From Candidatus Desulfarcum epimagneticum (GTDB taxonomy: Bacteria > Desulfobacterota > Desulfobacteria > Desulfobacterales > CR-1), in contig CAACVI010000049.1 in NCBI GenBank assembly GCA_900659855.1, forward strand, positions 62,001 to 126,000: 64,000 nt of DNA, in the 5' to 3' direction. Shown piece by piece: positions 27,580 through 35,646 of the stretch. The position numbers were made by a program, and so were the translations under genes. Positions within the stretch are counted from its first letter, which is position 1, and every line of letters begins with the position of its first letter. Under the pieces are notes generated by a model. It did not search any database. It was not told where the DNA came from and saw nothing but the letters and a program-made list of their open reading frames with translations.

Positions 27580-28389
27580 ATGACGGCGAGCGGGGTCGCG
27601 GGGAAAAGGGCGTTTTCGGTCATCGGGGCCATTTTCGCGCTGGCGGCGGGAATGGCGGCCGCCGTGTATGTTTACAAGTTCGGCCCGCCCTGGGACAGGA
27701 CCGTCCCCGGCCCTGAAAAAAACGCCGCCCAAATCGCCCCGGACCGCCTCCTGAAATGGGGTGAGGTCATCGACTACGACCGGCTGGGACGGGACCCGGA
27801 CCTTCAAAAGCGCATGGAGGACCGAAAGGCCCGGCTGGGTTTAAAAAAAAGCCTGGACATCATCGCCGGCCCCGGGGAAAAAATCAAAATCGGCGAGTTC
27901 CAGGTGGATATGGACGAGCTGTCGGAAAAAGTCCGCCTCAAAGACGGCGGTATTGTGGAGACGGATGTCCGGACCGGCAAACGGGCCTTTGAAGAGCCGG
28001 ATATTTTCGGCATATACATCGTGTCGCCCGGAGACAATCTGTGGAACGTCCATTTTCGTTTTTTAAAAGATTATTTCTCGGGAAAAGGGATCGCGCTTTC
28101 CCCCCTGTCGGATGAGCCGGACAGACGGGGCCGAAGCTCGGCGGTGGGAAAAATTTTAAAATTCGCCGAAAACATGACCCTGATATACAATCTGAAGCAA
28201 AAAGAATTTTCCCAGGATATCCACCTGATTGAGCCGAAAACCAAGATCGTCATCTACCGGATATCGGCCCTTTTCCCGGTTCTGGATCAAATTAACGACG
28301 GCTCTGAGGTCCACTTTGACGGGGAGAGCCTCTGGGTGAAGAAACGCCTCAAAGATGAAGCCAACACAAACAGGATGCTGAAAAAATGA
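27580..28389 (+). CDS. Membrane-anchored protein with a LysM-like segment, function unknown
   Basis: Not assigned to a named family. The 269-residue protein has an N-terminal membrane helix (about residues 12-30, FSVIGAIFALAAGMAAAVYVY) and a periplasmic part. IYIVSPGDNLWNVHFRFLKDY at about residues 145-165 looks like a degenerate LysM start, which would suggest peptidoglycan contact. It lies between rng (26-nt gap) and purB, whose ATG overlaps its stop by 4 nt, implying translational coupling. Confidence 0.65.
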   Translation: MTASGVAGKRAFSVIGAIFALAAGMAAAVYVYKFGPPWDRTVPGPEKNAAQIAPDRLLKWGEVIDYDRLGRDPDLQKRMEDRKARLGLKKSLDIIAGPGEKIKIGEFQVDMDELSEKVRLKDGGIVETDVRTGKRAFEEPDIFGIYIVSPGDNLWNVHFRFLKDYFSGKGIALSPLSDEPDRRGRSSAVGKILKFAENMTLIYNLKQKEFSQDIHLIEPKTKIVIYRISALFPVLDQINDGSEVHFDGESLWVKKRLKDEANTNRMLKK

Positions 28390-29705
28390 TAGACCGGTAC
28401 TCAAGAGAAAAAATGAAGTCCCTCTGGACGGATGAAAACAAATACCGGACATGGCTGAAAGTGGAGATACTGGCGTGCGAGGCCATGGCCGAACTGGGCC
28501 ATATCCCCGCCAAGGCCCTGGACGTCATCCGGAAAAAGGCGGATTTTTCCGTGGAAAGAATCGAGGCGATTGAGGCCGAGACCAAACATGACGTCATCGC
28601 CTTTCTCACCGCGGTGGCGGAGCGCGTGGGCCCCGAGTCCCGCTATATCCACATGGGACTCACCTCCTCGGATATCCTGGACACCAGCCTGGCCTTTCTG
28701 ATGAAACAGGCCGGGGAAGACATTCTGGACGGCTGCCGGGATCTCATGGCCGTCATCCGGGACAAGGCCTTCGAACACAAGGACACGGTCATGGCCGGTC
28801 GGTCCCACGGCGTTCACGCCGAGCCCATCACTTTCGGGCTGAAGCTGGCGGTGTGGCACGATGAGATGCGCCGGAGCCACAACCGTTTCAGCCGGGCCGT
28901 GGAAGGAATCAGCGTGGGCCAGATTTCAGGGGCCGTGGGAACCTTTGCCAGCGTCTCTCCCCGGGTGGAGGCCCATGTGTGCGAAAAACTCGGCCTTTCC
29001 CCGGCGCCGGCCTCCACCCAGGTGATCCAGCGGGACCGCCACGCCGCGTACTTCACATCCCTGGCCATCATGGCGGCCACCATCGAAAAAATGGCCGTTG
29101 AGATCCGCCATCTCCAGCGGACCGAGGTGCTGGAGGCGGAGGAACGTTTTGCAAAGGGCCAGAAGGGCTCCTCGGCCATGCCCCACAAGCGGAACCCCAT
29201 CGCCTCGGAAAATCTTTCCGGGCTTTCCCGGATCATCCGCTCAAACGCCATGGCCGCCATTGAAAACATCCCCCTTTGGCATGAAAGGGATATCAGCCAT
29301 TCCTCGGTGGAGCGGATCATCGCGCCGGACTCCACCATCCTCATGGACTACATGCTGGCCCGGATGACGGGGGTCATTCGAAACCTCGCGGTGTATCCCG
29401 AAAGAATGAAAGAAAATTTGAACCGGCTCAAGGGCCTGATGTTTTCCCAGCAGGTTCTGTTAAGCCTTGTGGACGCGGGCGCCTCCCGGGAAGAGGCGTA
29501 CAAACTGGTCCAGACCCAGGCCATGCGGGCATGGGAGGAAAACGCCGACTTTAAGGCCCTTCTTTTAAACGACAAAGCCATCCTGGACTTTCTCGGCGCC
29601 GAGGGAATTGAGGCGCTGTTTGATCCGGGCCGGCATTTAACACATATCGACTTCATCTTCGACAGGGTGTTCAGCGAACATGGCGAAAAAACCGACGCGG
29701 ATTAA
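28386..29705 (+). CDS. purB: Adenylosuccinate lyase
   Basis: Acts twice in purine synthesis, releasing fumarate from SAICAR and from adenylosuccinate. The 439 residues include HMGLTSSDILDTSLAF, GRSHGVHAEPITFGLK with a catalytic His, and the family signature GSSAMPHKRNPIASEN. The ATG overlaps the stop of the preceding membrane protein. The following lipoprotein gene begins 26 nt inside the purB 3' end. Confidence 0.96.
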   Translation: MIDRYSREKMKSLWTDENKYRTWLKVEILACEAMAELGHIPAKALDVIRKKADFSVERIEAIEAETKHDVIAFLTAVAERVGPESRYIHMGLTSSDILDTSLAFLMKQAGEDILDGCRDLMAVIRDKAFEHKDTVMAGRSHGVHAEPITFGLKLAVWHDEMRRSHNRFSRAVEGISVGQISGAVGTFASVSPRVEAHVCEKLGLSPAPASTQVIQRDRHAAYFTSLAIMAATIEKMAVEIRHLQRTEVLEAEERFAKGQKGSSAMPHKRNPIASENLSGLSRIIRSNAMAAIENIPLWHERDISHSSVERIIAPDSTILMDYMLARMTGVIRNLAVYPERMKENLNRLKGLMFSQQVLLSLVDAGASREEAYKLVQTQAMRAWEENADFKALLLNDKAILDFLGAEGIEALFDPGRHLTHIDFIFDRVFSEHGEKTDAD

Positions 29706-30345
29706 CGCCGCCGAAAGACTTCGGGCCGGGGCGTGTTTTCTTTTCGCCGCCGTCGCCCTTTTTTTTCACGGATGCGCCGCCGCCCCGGCCCCCGGGGCTT
29801 CGGACGTTCAGGAAAAGGCGGCCTACGACAGGGCCCTGGGCCGGTGGAGCCGAAGCGCCCGGGTGTACGACGGATTTAATCTTAAACTGATGGCGTCCGT
29901 CACATTCAAATCCCGGGAATTCCGGGCGGCCTACGCCCGGGAATACGCCCGGGTTTACAAACTGCCGAAACGAGACCGGAACAAACTGTTTTCCGATCAG
30001 CGCCGGGCCGCGAAGGCGCGTCATGAGTTTGTCCTGGCCGCGTATGTCCCGGATGAAAGGGAAAACGATTTCAGCGCCCGGAAATCCGTGTGGAAGGTGT
30101 ATCTCAAGGCGCCCGGACACGCCGGCGCGCTCAAGCCCCTGGAAATTCGGAAAATGAAACGGAAAGAATCTTTTCTCTCCCATTTTTTCCCCTACGTCAC
30201 CCCCTGGAAATCCCTTTACATCGTCCGTTTTCCCGCGACATTTCCCGACGGCGCCCCAAACGGGCCGGTCTCGCTGGTCATCGCCGGGGTGGGGGGAACG
30301 GCGGAAATGACATGGAGTGTGAACGAAAAGCGCCCGGCCCCGTGA
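29680..30345 (+). CDS. Probable lipoprotein, function unknown
   Basis: A 221-residue protein with an N-terminal hydrophobic segment ending in a lipobox-like FFHGC at about residue 32, so probably lipid-anchored in the envelope. The mature part is basic and rich in aromatic residues and has no motif I recognise. It overlaps purB by 26 nt in another frame, and its stop lies inside a terminator hairpin, making it the last gene of the rng-to-purB run. Confidence 0.65.
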   Translation: MAKKPTRINAAERLRAGACFLFAAVALFFHGCAAAPAPGASDVQEKAAYDRALGRWSRSARVYDGFNLKLMASVTFKSREFRAAYAREYARVYKLPKRDRNKLFSDQRRAAKARHEFVLAAYVPDERENDFSARKSVWKVYLKAPGHAGALKPLEIRKMKRKESFLSHFFPYVTPWKSLYIVRFPATFPDGAPNGPVSLVIAGVGGTAEMTWSVNEKRPAP

Positions 30346-30364
30346 GAGACGCGGGCGTTTTTTT
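30327..30364 (+). terminator. Intrinsic terminator overlapping the lipoprotein stop
   Basis: CGCCCG (30331-30336) pairs with CGGGCG (30352-30357), extended by an A-run opposite the T-run 30358-30364. The stem starts inside the coding region and closes just after the stop. Confidence 0.75.
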
Positions 30365-30465
30365 AACATTTTTTATGGCTGATGATGGATAAGCGCGTCA
30401 AACGCTTTTAAATCAAAAAACGTTGTGAACATTTAGAGATTTATTATTTTTAAAGGAGGTTTATC

Positions 30466-30804
30466 TTGTTGAACATCGCTTACGCAATGGGTCAGAGCGG
30501 AGCCGGCGGTCAGGGAGCGTCCGGCGGACTGGCGGCTTTTATTCCGTTTATTTTAATGTTCGTGGTCTTTTATTTCCTTTTGATCCGGCCCCAGCAAAAG
30601 AAAACCAAAGCCCACCGGGAAATGATCGCCAACCTGAAAAAGGGAGACAAAATCATCACATCCGGCGGACTTCACGGCCGAATCACCGGCCTGGACGAAT
30701 CCGTTTGCACCGTTGAAATCGCCGACCGTGTCCGCGTGAAAGTGTCCCGCGCCAGCGTGTCCGGACTGGACCAGCCGGCCCCGGCCACGCCCGCGAAAAA
30801 ATAA
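30466..30804 (+). CDS. yajC: Sec translocon accessory protein YajC
   Basis: A 112-residue inner-membrane protein that binds SecDF. The single helix is LAAFIPFILMFVVFYFLLIR, followed at once by PQQKKTKAHREMIANLKKGD and the small beta domain (IITSGGLHGRITGLDES), as in all YajC. The start is TTG with AAAGGAGG just upstream. secD and secF follow, but a 150-bp fold-back repeat separates yajC from secD. Confidence 0.94.
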   Translation: MLNIAYAMGQSGAGGQGASGGLAAFIPFILMFVVFYFLLIRPQQKKTKAHREMIANLKKGDKIITSGGLHGRITGLDESVCTVEIADRVRVKVSRASVSGLDQPAPATPAKK

Positions 30805-30836
30805 ACGGATCTCAAAAAAAAGACAGTTGACCCATT

Positions 30837-30987
30837 GATAAACTCGTAAAAAATCACGGAACAGCGTCGTAAAAAATTCGATATACAAGGCGTGGCGCTT
30901 ATTTTTAATTGAGGCAATACATGTGGTATGCCTCAATTAAAAATAAGCGCTGTAACACAGTAGATCGAATTTTTTACGATGCTGTCA
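30837..30987 (+). repeat. Fold-back repeat, copy B (between yajC and secD)
   Basis: Left unit GATAAACTCGTAAAAAAT, then nested palindromes: outer arms CGTCGTAAAAAATTCGAT and ATCGAATTTTTTACGATG, inner arms CTTATTTTTAATTGAGGC and GCCTCAATTAAAAATAAG around a short loop near 30922. It sits in the transcribed spacer of the yajC-secDF operon, so the hairpin should appear in the mRNA. The right end supplies an upstream ATG (30979) that makes the secD frame look longer than it is. Confidence 0.9.
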
Positions 30988-31014
30988 AAGGTTTATCGAA
31001 AGGAAGAAACTCAA

Positions 31015-32577
31015 TTGAAGCAGTTGTCATGGAAGCATATTCTGGCGGCCGTCCTGATTCTCGCCGCCTTTGTCTATGTCCTTCCCACATTCAAGCCGGA
31101 GATGTGGCCCCATAAAACCATCAACCTGGGCCTGGATCTCCAGGGCGGCATGCATCTCGTCCTGGAAGTGGACGCGGACAAAGCTGTGGAAAACAAAGTG
31201 GCCCTGACCGCCGAAGCCTTGAGGGAGGGACTCCGGAAAGAAAAAATCAGGCGGGTCCGGATCGAAAGGCCCGGACCCCTTGAGCTGTCCGTGAATATGC
31301 CTGACGGCCGGGCCGAAGCGTTTAACCGATTTTTTGAAAAAGAATTCGGCGCGCTGGTCAGGTCCGGAGAAAAGCGACTGGACGGCCGCCTCTCTTTTTC
31401 GCTCTCCCTGGATGAGTCCGAATCCCGGCATATCAAAAAACTCGCCGTGGAGCAGGCCCTGGAGACCATCCGGAACCGAATCGATCAGTTCGGCGTCAGC
31501 GAGCCGGACATTCGCGTCCAGGGACAAAGGCGTATTCTGATTCAGCTCCCGGGAATCAAAGACACCCGGCGGGCCAAGGAAATCATCGGCAAGACGGCTC
31601 TTCTGGAGTTCAAGCTTCTGGACGAAACCATGAGCCCGGACACGGCCCTGAAGGAAGGGCCGCCCCGGGGCTCCGAGGTTCTGTTCCAGACCGCCTCCGG
31701 GCGCCGGTCCGGTGAGCCTTTGCTGGTCAAAAAACGCGCGGCCATCACCGGGACCTATCTGACGGACGCCCGGGTCCGGATCGACTCCCAGTTCAACGAG
31801 CCCTACGTGGGGATCGAGTTCGACCGAAAGGGGGCCCGGATTTTTGAGAAAATCACCGGGGAAAACATCAACAGAAGGCTGGCCATCGTTCTGGACAACA
31901 AAATTTACTCGGCCCCGGTCATCAAGGACCGGATCCCGGGGGGCTCGGCCAGCATCACCGGGGATTTCACCATGGAGGAAGCCCGGGACCTGGCCATCGT
32001 GCTTCGCGCCGGCGCGCTTCCGGCGCCGGTGGAAATCATTGAGGAAAGAACCGTGGGACCCTCTCTTGGAACGGACTCCATCAAAACAGGGGTCATTTCC
32101 ATGCTGGTCGGCGGTCTGATCGTGATTCTGTTCATGCTGATCTACTACAAATTATCGGGCCTCATCGCCAACATCGCCCTTGTGATGAACATCGTTCTCA
32201 TCGCCGGCGGGCTGGCGGCCCTTCAGGCCACCCTCACCCTTCCGGGCATCGCGGGGATTATCCTGACCATCGGCATGGCGGTGGACGCCAATGTGCTGAT
32301 ATTTGAAAGAATCCGGGAAGAGCTGGATTTAGGCAGAACGCCCCTGGCGGCCTTTGAGGCGGGGTATGAGCGGGCGACCCTCACCATTCTCGACGCCAAC
32401 ATCACCACCCTGATCGCCGCGGCTGTTTTGTTTCAGTTCGGAACCGGCCCGGTGAAAGGTTTTGCCGTCACCTTAAGCCTTGGGGTTCTGGCAAGCCTTT
32501 TCACGGCTCTGATTTTGACCAAACTCATCTTTGAATACACGCTGACAAAGGGCAAAATGAAAACCATCAGCATCTGA
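31015..32577 (+). CDS. secD: Protein translocase subunit SecD
   Basis: Membrane subunit using the proton gradient to pull preproteins through SecYEG. The N-terminal helix (ILAAVLILAAFVYVLPTF) is followed by the conserved INLGLDLQGGMHLVLEVD, a large periplasmic domain, and five C-terminal helices with GMAVDANVLIFERIREEL. I start at TTG 31015 because AAGGAAG lies 8 nt before it. The in-frame ATG at 30979 falls inside the fold-back repeat and has no ribosome-binding site. That gives 520 residues, followed by secF 27 nt later. Confidence 0.95.
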   Translation: MKQLSWKHILAAVLILAAFVYVLPTFKPEMWPHKTINLGLDLQGGMHLVLEVDADKAVENKVALTAEALREGLRKEKIRRVRIERPGPLELSVNMPDGRAEAFNRFFEKEFGALVRSGEKRLDGRLSFSLSLDESESRHIKKLAVEQALETIRNRIDQFGVSEPDIRVQGQRRILIQLPGIKDTRRAKEIIGKTALLEFKLLDETMSPDTALKEGPPRGSEVLFQTASGRRSGEPLLVKKRAAITGTYLTDARVRIDSQFNEPYVGIEFDRKGARIFEKITGENINRRLAIVLDNKIYSAPVIKDRIPGGSASITGDFTMEEARDLAIVLRAGALPAPVEIIEERTVGPSLGTDSIKTGVISMLVGGLIVILFMLIYYKLSGLIANIALVMNIVLIAGGLAALQATLTLPGIAGIILTIGMAVDANVLIFERIREELDLGRTPLAAFEAGYERATLTILDANITTLIAAAVLFQFGTGPVKGFAVTLSLGVLASLFTALILTKLIFEYTLTKGKMKTISI

Positions 32578-32604
32578 CGGAAACACCCAAACGGACACAC
32601 AACC

Positions 32605-33639
32605 ATGCGATTTATCAAAAGAGACATTGACATCAATTTCATCGGAAAAAAGAAAATCACCTTCATTTTGTCCGCCCTGATGATTCTGGCCGGGATCGGC
32701 TCCCTTGTGGCGCACAAAGGCCCCAAATACGGGGTGGACTTCGCCGGCGGAACCCTGATCCAGGTTCAGTTCCCGTCCCCGGTGAATATCCAGGCCGTGA
32801 AAGACGGTCTGGCTGAAATGGATCTGGCCCAGTCGTCGGTTCAGACCTTCGGGGACGCAAAGGGAAACGAGTACCTGATCCGAACCAAGCAGGCCCTGAC
32901 CCGCGAAGCGGGGATCGCCGATCAAATCAAAGACTCCCTGGGCGCCATGACCGGGTCCGTCCCTGAAATCCGGAGGGTGGATATGGTGGGGCCCCAGGTC
33001 GGCGAAGATTTGAGGAAAAAAGCGCTTCTGGCTTTATTTTACGCGCTTCTTTTCATCGCCATCTATATATCCGGCCGGTTTGAAATGAAATGGCTGGTCA
33101 GCGGGGCGCTGGCCGCGGCGCTGATGTCGGCGGTCTATTTCCTGTCCCTGTTCGATGTGGGGATGCCCTTTCTCATCGGCTCCGCCATCATTGTGACCCT
33201 GGTTTTTTTCTGGTTTCTCAAATTAAAATACGCCATGGGCGCGGCGGTGGCCCTGCTTCACGATGTGCTGATCACGGTGGGGATTTTCTCCATTTTTGAC
33301 AAAGAGTTCACCCTGCCCATCGTGGCGGCCCTGCTCACCATCATCGGGTACTCGCTCAACGACACCATCATCGTGTTCGACCGGATTCGGGAAAACCAGC
33401 GCAAACTTTCGAAAAAGCCCTTGAGCGTGGTGATCAACCGCAGCATCAACGAGACGCTGAGCCGCACCGTTCTCACCTCCCTCACCACCCTGGCGGTCCT
33501 GGCCGCGCTGTTTGTCCTGGGCGGCGGCATTATCCATGACTTCGCGTTCGCCATGATCATCGGGGTGATCGTGGGCACCTACTCCTCCATGTATGTGGCC
33601 AGCCCCCTTCTGCTGGCATGGGAAAAAGTCGACGGGTAA
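32605..33639 (+). CDS. secF: Protein translocase subunit SecF
   Basis: Partner of SecD, 344 residues. The N-terminal helix precedes YGVDFAGGTLIQVQFPSP, then a short periplasmic domain and five helices including SLNDTIIVFDRIRENQR, the SecF signature carrying an Asp important for proton coupling. It is cotranscribed with secD. dprA follows 12 nt after the stop, an arrangement with no obvious functional link. Confidence 0.95.
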   Translation: MRFIKRDIDINFIGKKKITFILSALMILAGIGSLVAHKGPKYGVDFAGGTLIQVQFPSPVNIQAVKDGLAEMDLAQSSVQTFGDAKGNEYLIRTKQALTREAGIADQIKDSLGAMTGSVPEIRRVDMVGPQVGEDLRKKALLALFYALLFIAIYISGRFEMKWLVSGALAAALMSAVYFLSLFDVGMPFLIGSAIIVTLVFFWFLKLKYAMGAAVALLHDVLITVGIFSIFDKEFTLPIVAALLTIIGYSLNDTIIVFDRIRENQRKLSKKPLSVVINRSINETLSRTVLTSLTTLAVLAALFVLGGGIIHDFAFAMIIGVIVGTYSSMYVASPLLLAWEKVDG

Positions 33640-33651
33640 TCGAAAACATTT

Positions 33652-34767
33652 ATGGAAAAACGGCTGGCAAACTGGCTCGCCCTGAAACAGACCCCAGGGG
33701 TGGGCAATCTTCTCTTCAAACGCCTGATTGACCGTTTCGGGTCCCCCGGGGAGGTCTTCGGGGCGTCCCGGGACGAGCTGGCCCGGGTGAAGGGAATGAC
33801 CCGGCGGGCCGTGGAGGGGGTCATGAGGCGCGACATCCCCGTCCAGGCCCCGGCGGAAATCCGGCGAACGCTCCAGCGGGGATTTCGGATCATCACCCTG
33901 ACGGACCCCGATTATCCCCCCCTTCTGCTTCAAATCCCGGACCCCCCTCCCCTGCTGTATGTCCACGGGAAACCGGACATCGCGGCGGACCATGTGGCGG
34001 TGGTGGGCTCCCGGAACGCCACGGAATACGGCATGGACTCCGCCAGGCGAATCTGCGGGGACCTGGCGTCCCGGGGCGTCTGTGTGGTCAGCGGCATGGC
34101 CGCCGGCATCGACACCGCCGCCCACCTGGGCGCGCTGGAAGGCCGGGGAAAAACCATCGCGGTTCTGGGGAGCGGATTTGACCACATCTACCCCCGGGAA
34201 AACCGGGGGCTTTTTCATCAAATCGCCCGAAGCGGCGCCGTGATCACGGAATTTCCCCCCGGGACAAAGCCCGAGCCCCGAAATTTTCCCATCCGAAACC
34301 GGATCATCAGCGGAATGTCACTGGGAACGGCGGTGGTGGAGGCCGCCAGGAAAAGCGGCTCTTTGATCACGGCCAGGCTGGCGCTGGAGCAAAACCGGGA
34401 GGTGTTCGCCGTTCCCGGCCATATCCATTCCTTTAAAAGCGCGGGGACCCATGCCCTCATCAAACAGGGCGCCAAACTTGTCGAGCATGCCGGGGACATT
34501 ATCGAAGAAATCTCACCCCTCATGACCGGCCCTGGAACAAGGGCCGAACAAAGGGACGGGGAACAGGCGCCGCCCCCGGTCAAACTTTCTCCCGAAGAAT
34601 TCAAAGTCTATCAGAGCCTGGGAACGTCCCCGGCTCACATCGACGAGCTGGTCCGAAAAATCTCCATGGATCCGGGCCGGCTTTCCAGCATACTGCTCCA
34701 GCTTGAGTTGAAAGGCGCGGCAAAGCAGTTGCCGGGAAAACGTTTTTCGCTTCACGCGCCTTCCTGA
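33652..34767 (+). CDS. dprA: DNA-processing protein DprA
   Basis: Loads RecA on incoming single-stranded DNA during transformation. The 371-residue protein has an N-terminal helix-hairpin region (QTPGVGNLLFKRLIDRFGSP), the Rossmann-like core with VAVVGSRNATEYG, VSGMAAGIDTAAHLGAL and GSGFDHIYPREN, and a C-terminal winged helix (LSPEEFKVYQSLGTSPAHID). All three domains are intact. It ends the sec run and is followed by a shared terminator. recA lies 3.5 kb away on the other strand. Confidence 0.94.
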   Translation: MEKRLANWLALKQTPGVGNLLFKRLIDRFGSPGEVFGASRDELARVKGMTRRAVEGVMRRDIPVQAPAEIRRTLQRGFRIITLTDPDYPPLLLQIPDPPPLLYVHGKPDIAADHVAVVGSRNATEYGMDSARRICGDLASRGVCVVSGMAAGIDTAAHLGALEGRGKTIAVLGSGFDHIYPRENRGLFHQIARSGAVITEFPPGTKPEPRNFPIRNRIISGMSLGTAVVEAARKSGSLITARLALEQNREVFAVPGHIHSFKSAGTHALIKQGAKLVEHAGDIIEEISPLMTGPGTRAEQRDGEQAPPPVKLSPEEFKVYQSLGTSPAHIDELVRKISMDPGRLSSILLQLELKGAAKQLPGKRFSLHAPS

Positions 34768-34810
34768 AGCGGACCGGGCGGCCCCCAAACCCTCAAACAG
34801 AGACACAAAA

Positions 34811-34839
34811 AAAGCCCGCGTTTAAAAAACGCGGGCTTT
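34811..34839. terminator. Bidirectional terminator between dprA and the outer-membrane protein gene
   Basis: AAAGCCCGCGTTT (34811-34823) is perfectly complementary to AAACGCGGGCTTT (34827-34839) with a loop of three A. The genes on both sides converge on it, so it probably serves both. Confidence 0.9.
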
Positions 34840-34865
34840 GCTCTAAAAAGGTTCGGGACACTTTT

Positions 34866-35528
34866 TTAAAAGAAATATTTAAGCCCCCCGCCCACGGACA
34901 GTCCGTCCATGTCCACAGCCTCTTCCTTCACAGCGCTGGGCGCCGAGTTTTCAAAATCAATCTCATGCCAGGTGTATTTCATGTCCAGATTGATGGCGGT
35001 GCTGGGTGTGACAAAACACTCAAATCCCGCGTTGGCATGGTAGGAGAAACTGTTTTCCACGTTCACGTCAGGGGGGCTGTGAACGGCGGCGTAAGATTCG
35101 TCTATTTTGAAATCATTGAAATGGTAGCCGCCCCCCACGCCCACATAGGGATACCAGTTGGTGCCGGTGGGAATCATGAAACGAAGGGTCATCAGAATCG
35201 GAAACTGTTTGAGCCATCCGTATTCCGTGCCCAGGTTGGACGTGCTGGTGTTCGCCGTGATCAGCTTGGTCTCCGCATAGCCGGCGTCCAGCTCAACGGA
35301 AAGGAAATCCCAGATGTAGTAAGTCGCGTTGACGCTGTACCCCAAGTAAGTTTCCGCCTCAATGTCGGAATTGATGGTCCCGGTGGTGGAATTGTGTGTC
35401 ATTGAGTCCACAAGGGTAAATCTGGCCCCCAGTCCAAACTTTCCCCCGGGCCCGGCCGCAAAGGCCGGCTGGCAGATCAAGGCCAGCGCCGCGGACATCA
35501 AAATCAGCCCAATAATTTTTTTTCGCAT
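34866..35528 (-). CDS. Outer-membrane beta-barrel protein, OmpW-like
   Basis: A 220-residue protein with a clear signal peptide (KKIIGLILMSAALALI, cleavage after AFA near residue 24), alternating-residue beta strands and a C-terminal Phe (GGGLKYFF), the outer-membrane insertion signal. YPYVGVGGGYHFND and the size fit the small OmpW/OmpX-type eight-stranded barrels. No substrate can be inferred. It is monocistronic between the shared terminator and a promoter region of about 110 nt. Confidence 0.8.
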   Translation of the reverse strand: MRKKIIGLILMSAALALICQPAFAAGPGGKFGLGARFTLVDSMTHNSTTGTINSDIEAETYLGYSVNATYYIWDFLSVELDAGYAETKLITANTSTSNLGTEYGWLKQFPILMTLRFMIPTGTNWYPYVGVGGGYHFNDFKIDESYAAVHSPPDVNVENSFSYHANAGFECFVTPSTAINLDMKYTWHEIDFENSAPSAVKEEAVDMDGLSVGGGLKYFF

Positions 35529-35646
35529 GATCGCATCTCCCTCCTTGGTTTATAATGATGAAACGGTCATCTGTGATGGGTCAAAATTGCGGCAAACCGC
35601 CACTTGTCAGTATTTAACAAATAAACTGAAAATGCAACATTTTTTT

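Noticed and set aside
30979-31014. Upstream ATG start for secD
   Set aside because: It lies in the fold-back repeat without a ribosome-binding site; TTG 31015 has AAGGAAG upstream and fits SecD alignments.
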